Below are positions 14,219 to 15,209 of a stretch of DNA of 15,209 nt, in pieces. Origin of the DNA: an uncultured Clostridia bacterium (GTDB lineage Bacteria; Bacillota; Clostridia; TANB77; CAG-508). The notes under the pieces were generated by a model. The model searched no databases and had not been told where the DNA came from. It worked only from the letters and a program-made list of their open reading frames with translations. The stretch covers positions 1 through 15,209 of the forward strand of contig CAKPGU010000029.1 in NCBI GenBank assembly GCA_934155265.1, written 5' to 3'. Positions within the stretch are counted from its first letter, which is position 1. Each line of letters starts with the position of its first letter. The translations under genes and the position numbers were made by a program.

Positions 14219-15209
14219 ACTCTTTCAATACCCATTTTTGATTCTTCTTCAAATTACCAGCCAAAATCTCTTCAGAAATTCTATCTTCAACAAGATTTTG
14301 AATAGTCCTCCTTAAAGGTCTAGCCCCAAAATTACTATCAAAGCCTTGTTCTAAAATAGCATTTACAACACTATCATCAATTTCTACAATATATTTTTGA
14401 TTCTTTAATCTTTCCTCAACTTGTTTTAACATAATTTGAGTTATATTTTTAATATCTTCTCTATTTAATTTATGGAATACAATAATTTCATCAATTCTAT
14501 TAATAAATTCAGGTCTTAACTCATGTTTTAATTCTTTGATTACTTCTTTTTTTATTTCTTCATATTCATTTTTAGCATTCTCTATATTCTTAATTTTATT
14601 ATCCTCATTTTGTAAGTTTAATCTAGAGCTAAATCCAAGAGATTTCTTCTCTGTAATATGTCTAGCTCCTAGATTAGAAGTCATAATTATAACAGTATTT
14701 TTAAAATTCACTTCTCTTCCTTGTGAATCTGTTAAACGTCCATCTTCTAATATTTGAAGCAAAATATTCATTACATCAGGATGAGCCTTTTCAATCTCAT
14801 CAAACAATACCACAGAATATGGTTTTCTTCTAACCTTTTCAGTTAATTGTCCTCCACCTTCAAATCCTATATACCCTGGTGGTGAACCTATTAACTTAGA
14901 CACTGACTGAGCTTCCATGTATTCTGACATATCTAATCTAATAATTGCATTTTCATTTTCAAATAATATTTCTGCCAAAGCTTTTGAAAGTTCTGTCTTT
15001 CCAACTCCAGTTGGTCCTAAAAATAAGAATGAACCTATTGGTCTTTTGGGATCTTTCAAACCAACTCTTCCTCTTCTAATAGCCTTAGAAACCGCTTCCA
15101 CAGCTTCATCTTGTCCAACTACTCTTTCATGAAGTTTTTCTTCTAAATGTTTTAACTTTTCATTTTCATCTTCTGTTAATTTTTGAACAGGAATTCCAGT
15201 CCATTTTGA
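14217..15209 (-). CDS. clpC: ATP-dependent Clp protease ATP-binding subunit ClpC, C-terminal part
   Basis: This is the C-terminal 330 residues of an Hsp100 unfoldase that feeds ClpP. The start lies beyond the window; a GTG at 15101 is only an internal codon, because the frame continues upstream with SKWTGIPVQKLTEDE and RVVGQDEAVEAVSKAIR. Visible parts of the second AAA+ domain are Walker A GPTGVGKT, the pore-loop region around GSPPGYIGFEGGGQLTE, Walker B VVLFDEIEKAHPD, sensor-1 TSNLGA, the arginine-finger region RPEFINRIDE and the sensor-2 block GFDSNFGARPLRR. A KSLGF loop is the tripeptide motif that docks on ClpP, so it should be protease-linked, unlike ClpB. ClpC is preferred over ClpE by close match in the D2 linker; the N-domain cannot be checked. 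The usual ctsR and mcsAB would lie upstream, outside the window. Confidence 0.93.
   Translation of the reverse strand, partial: SKWTGIPVQKLTEDENEKLKHLEEKLHERVVGQDEAVEAVSKAIRRGRVGLKDPKRPIGSFLFLGPTGVGKTELSKALAEILFENENAIIRLDMSEYMEAQSVSKLIGSPPGYIGFEGGGQLTEKVRRKPYSVVLFDEIEKAHPDVMNILLQILEDGRLTDSQGREVNFKNTVIIMTSNLGARHITEKKSLGFSSRLNLQNEDNKIKNIENAKNEYEEIKKEVIKELKHELRPEFINRIDEIIVFHKLNREDIKNITQIMLKQVEERLKNQKYIVEIDDSVVNAILEQGFDSNFGARPLRRTIQNLVEDRISEEILAGNLKKNQKWVLKE

Overview
The window is very AT-rich and uses the standard code, with TAA, TAG and TGA all acting as stops. Its genes are typical of a low-GC Gram-positive bacterium, most likely a member of the Clostridia: murB beside a membrane-anchored yvcK, clostridial-type PBP1A, holA and clpC. 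Shine-Dalgarno sites of the GGAG/GGAGG type and sigma-A-like promoters are easy to see. I cannot name a species.

Layout: (1) 1-200 holds the 3' end of an unknown plus-strand gene, closed by a long hairpin. (2) 296-2716 is a minus-strand run of three unknown genes. The first encodes a cytosolic protein with a transglutaminase-like Cys-His-Asp triad. The third is split by an in-frame TAA. (3) 2794-10598 is a long minus-strand housekeeping block, read as murB, yvcK, glycogen debranching enzyme, holA, pbpA. A 131-bp palindromic REP-like element lies between the debranching enzyme and holA. (4) 10784-12181 is a divergent plus-strand nfeD plus SPFH/band-7 pair. (5) 12286-12624 is a stand-alone 112-codon minus-strand gene with a perfect TTGACA-17-TATAAT promoter and its own terminator. 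(6) 12730-13599 is a minus-strand CDF transporter with a manganese-like metal site. It is divergent from a small plus-strand membrane protein (13768-14106). (7) 14217-15209 is the C-terminal part of clpC on the minus strand, separated from (6) by a second palindromic repeat.

How the genes fit together: murB, yvcK and pbpA all serve cell-wall synthesis (precursor reduction, UDP-sugar-linked control, polymerisation). holA loads the replication clamp, and the debranching enzyme links the block to glycogen use. NfeD and the SPFH protein are a known membrane-microdomain pair. Most of the window is core genome. The parts that deserve a second look are the three-gene transglutaminase cluster with its interrupted third gene, the two intergenic palindromes, the altered glycine-rich loop in YvcK, the N-D-D-D metal site in the CDF protein and the orphan 112-residue protein.
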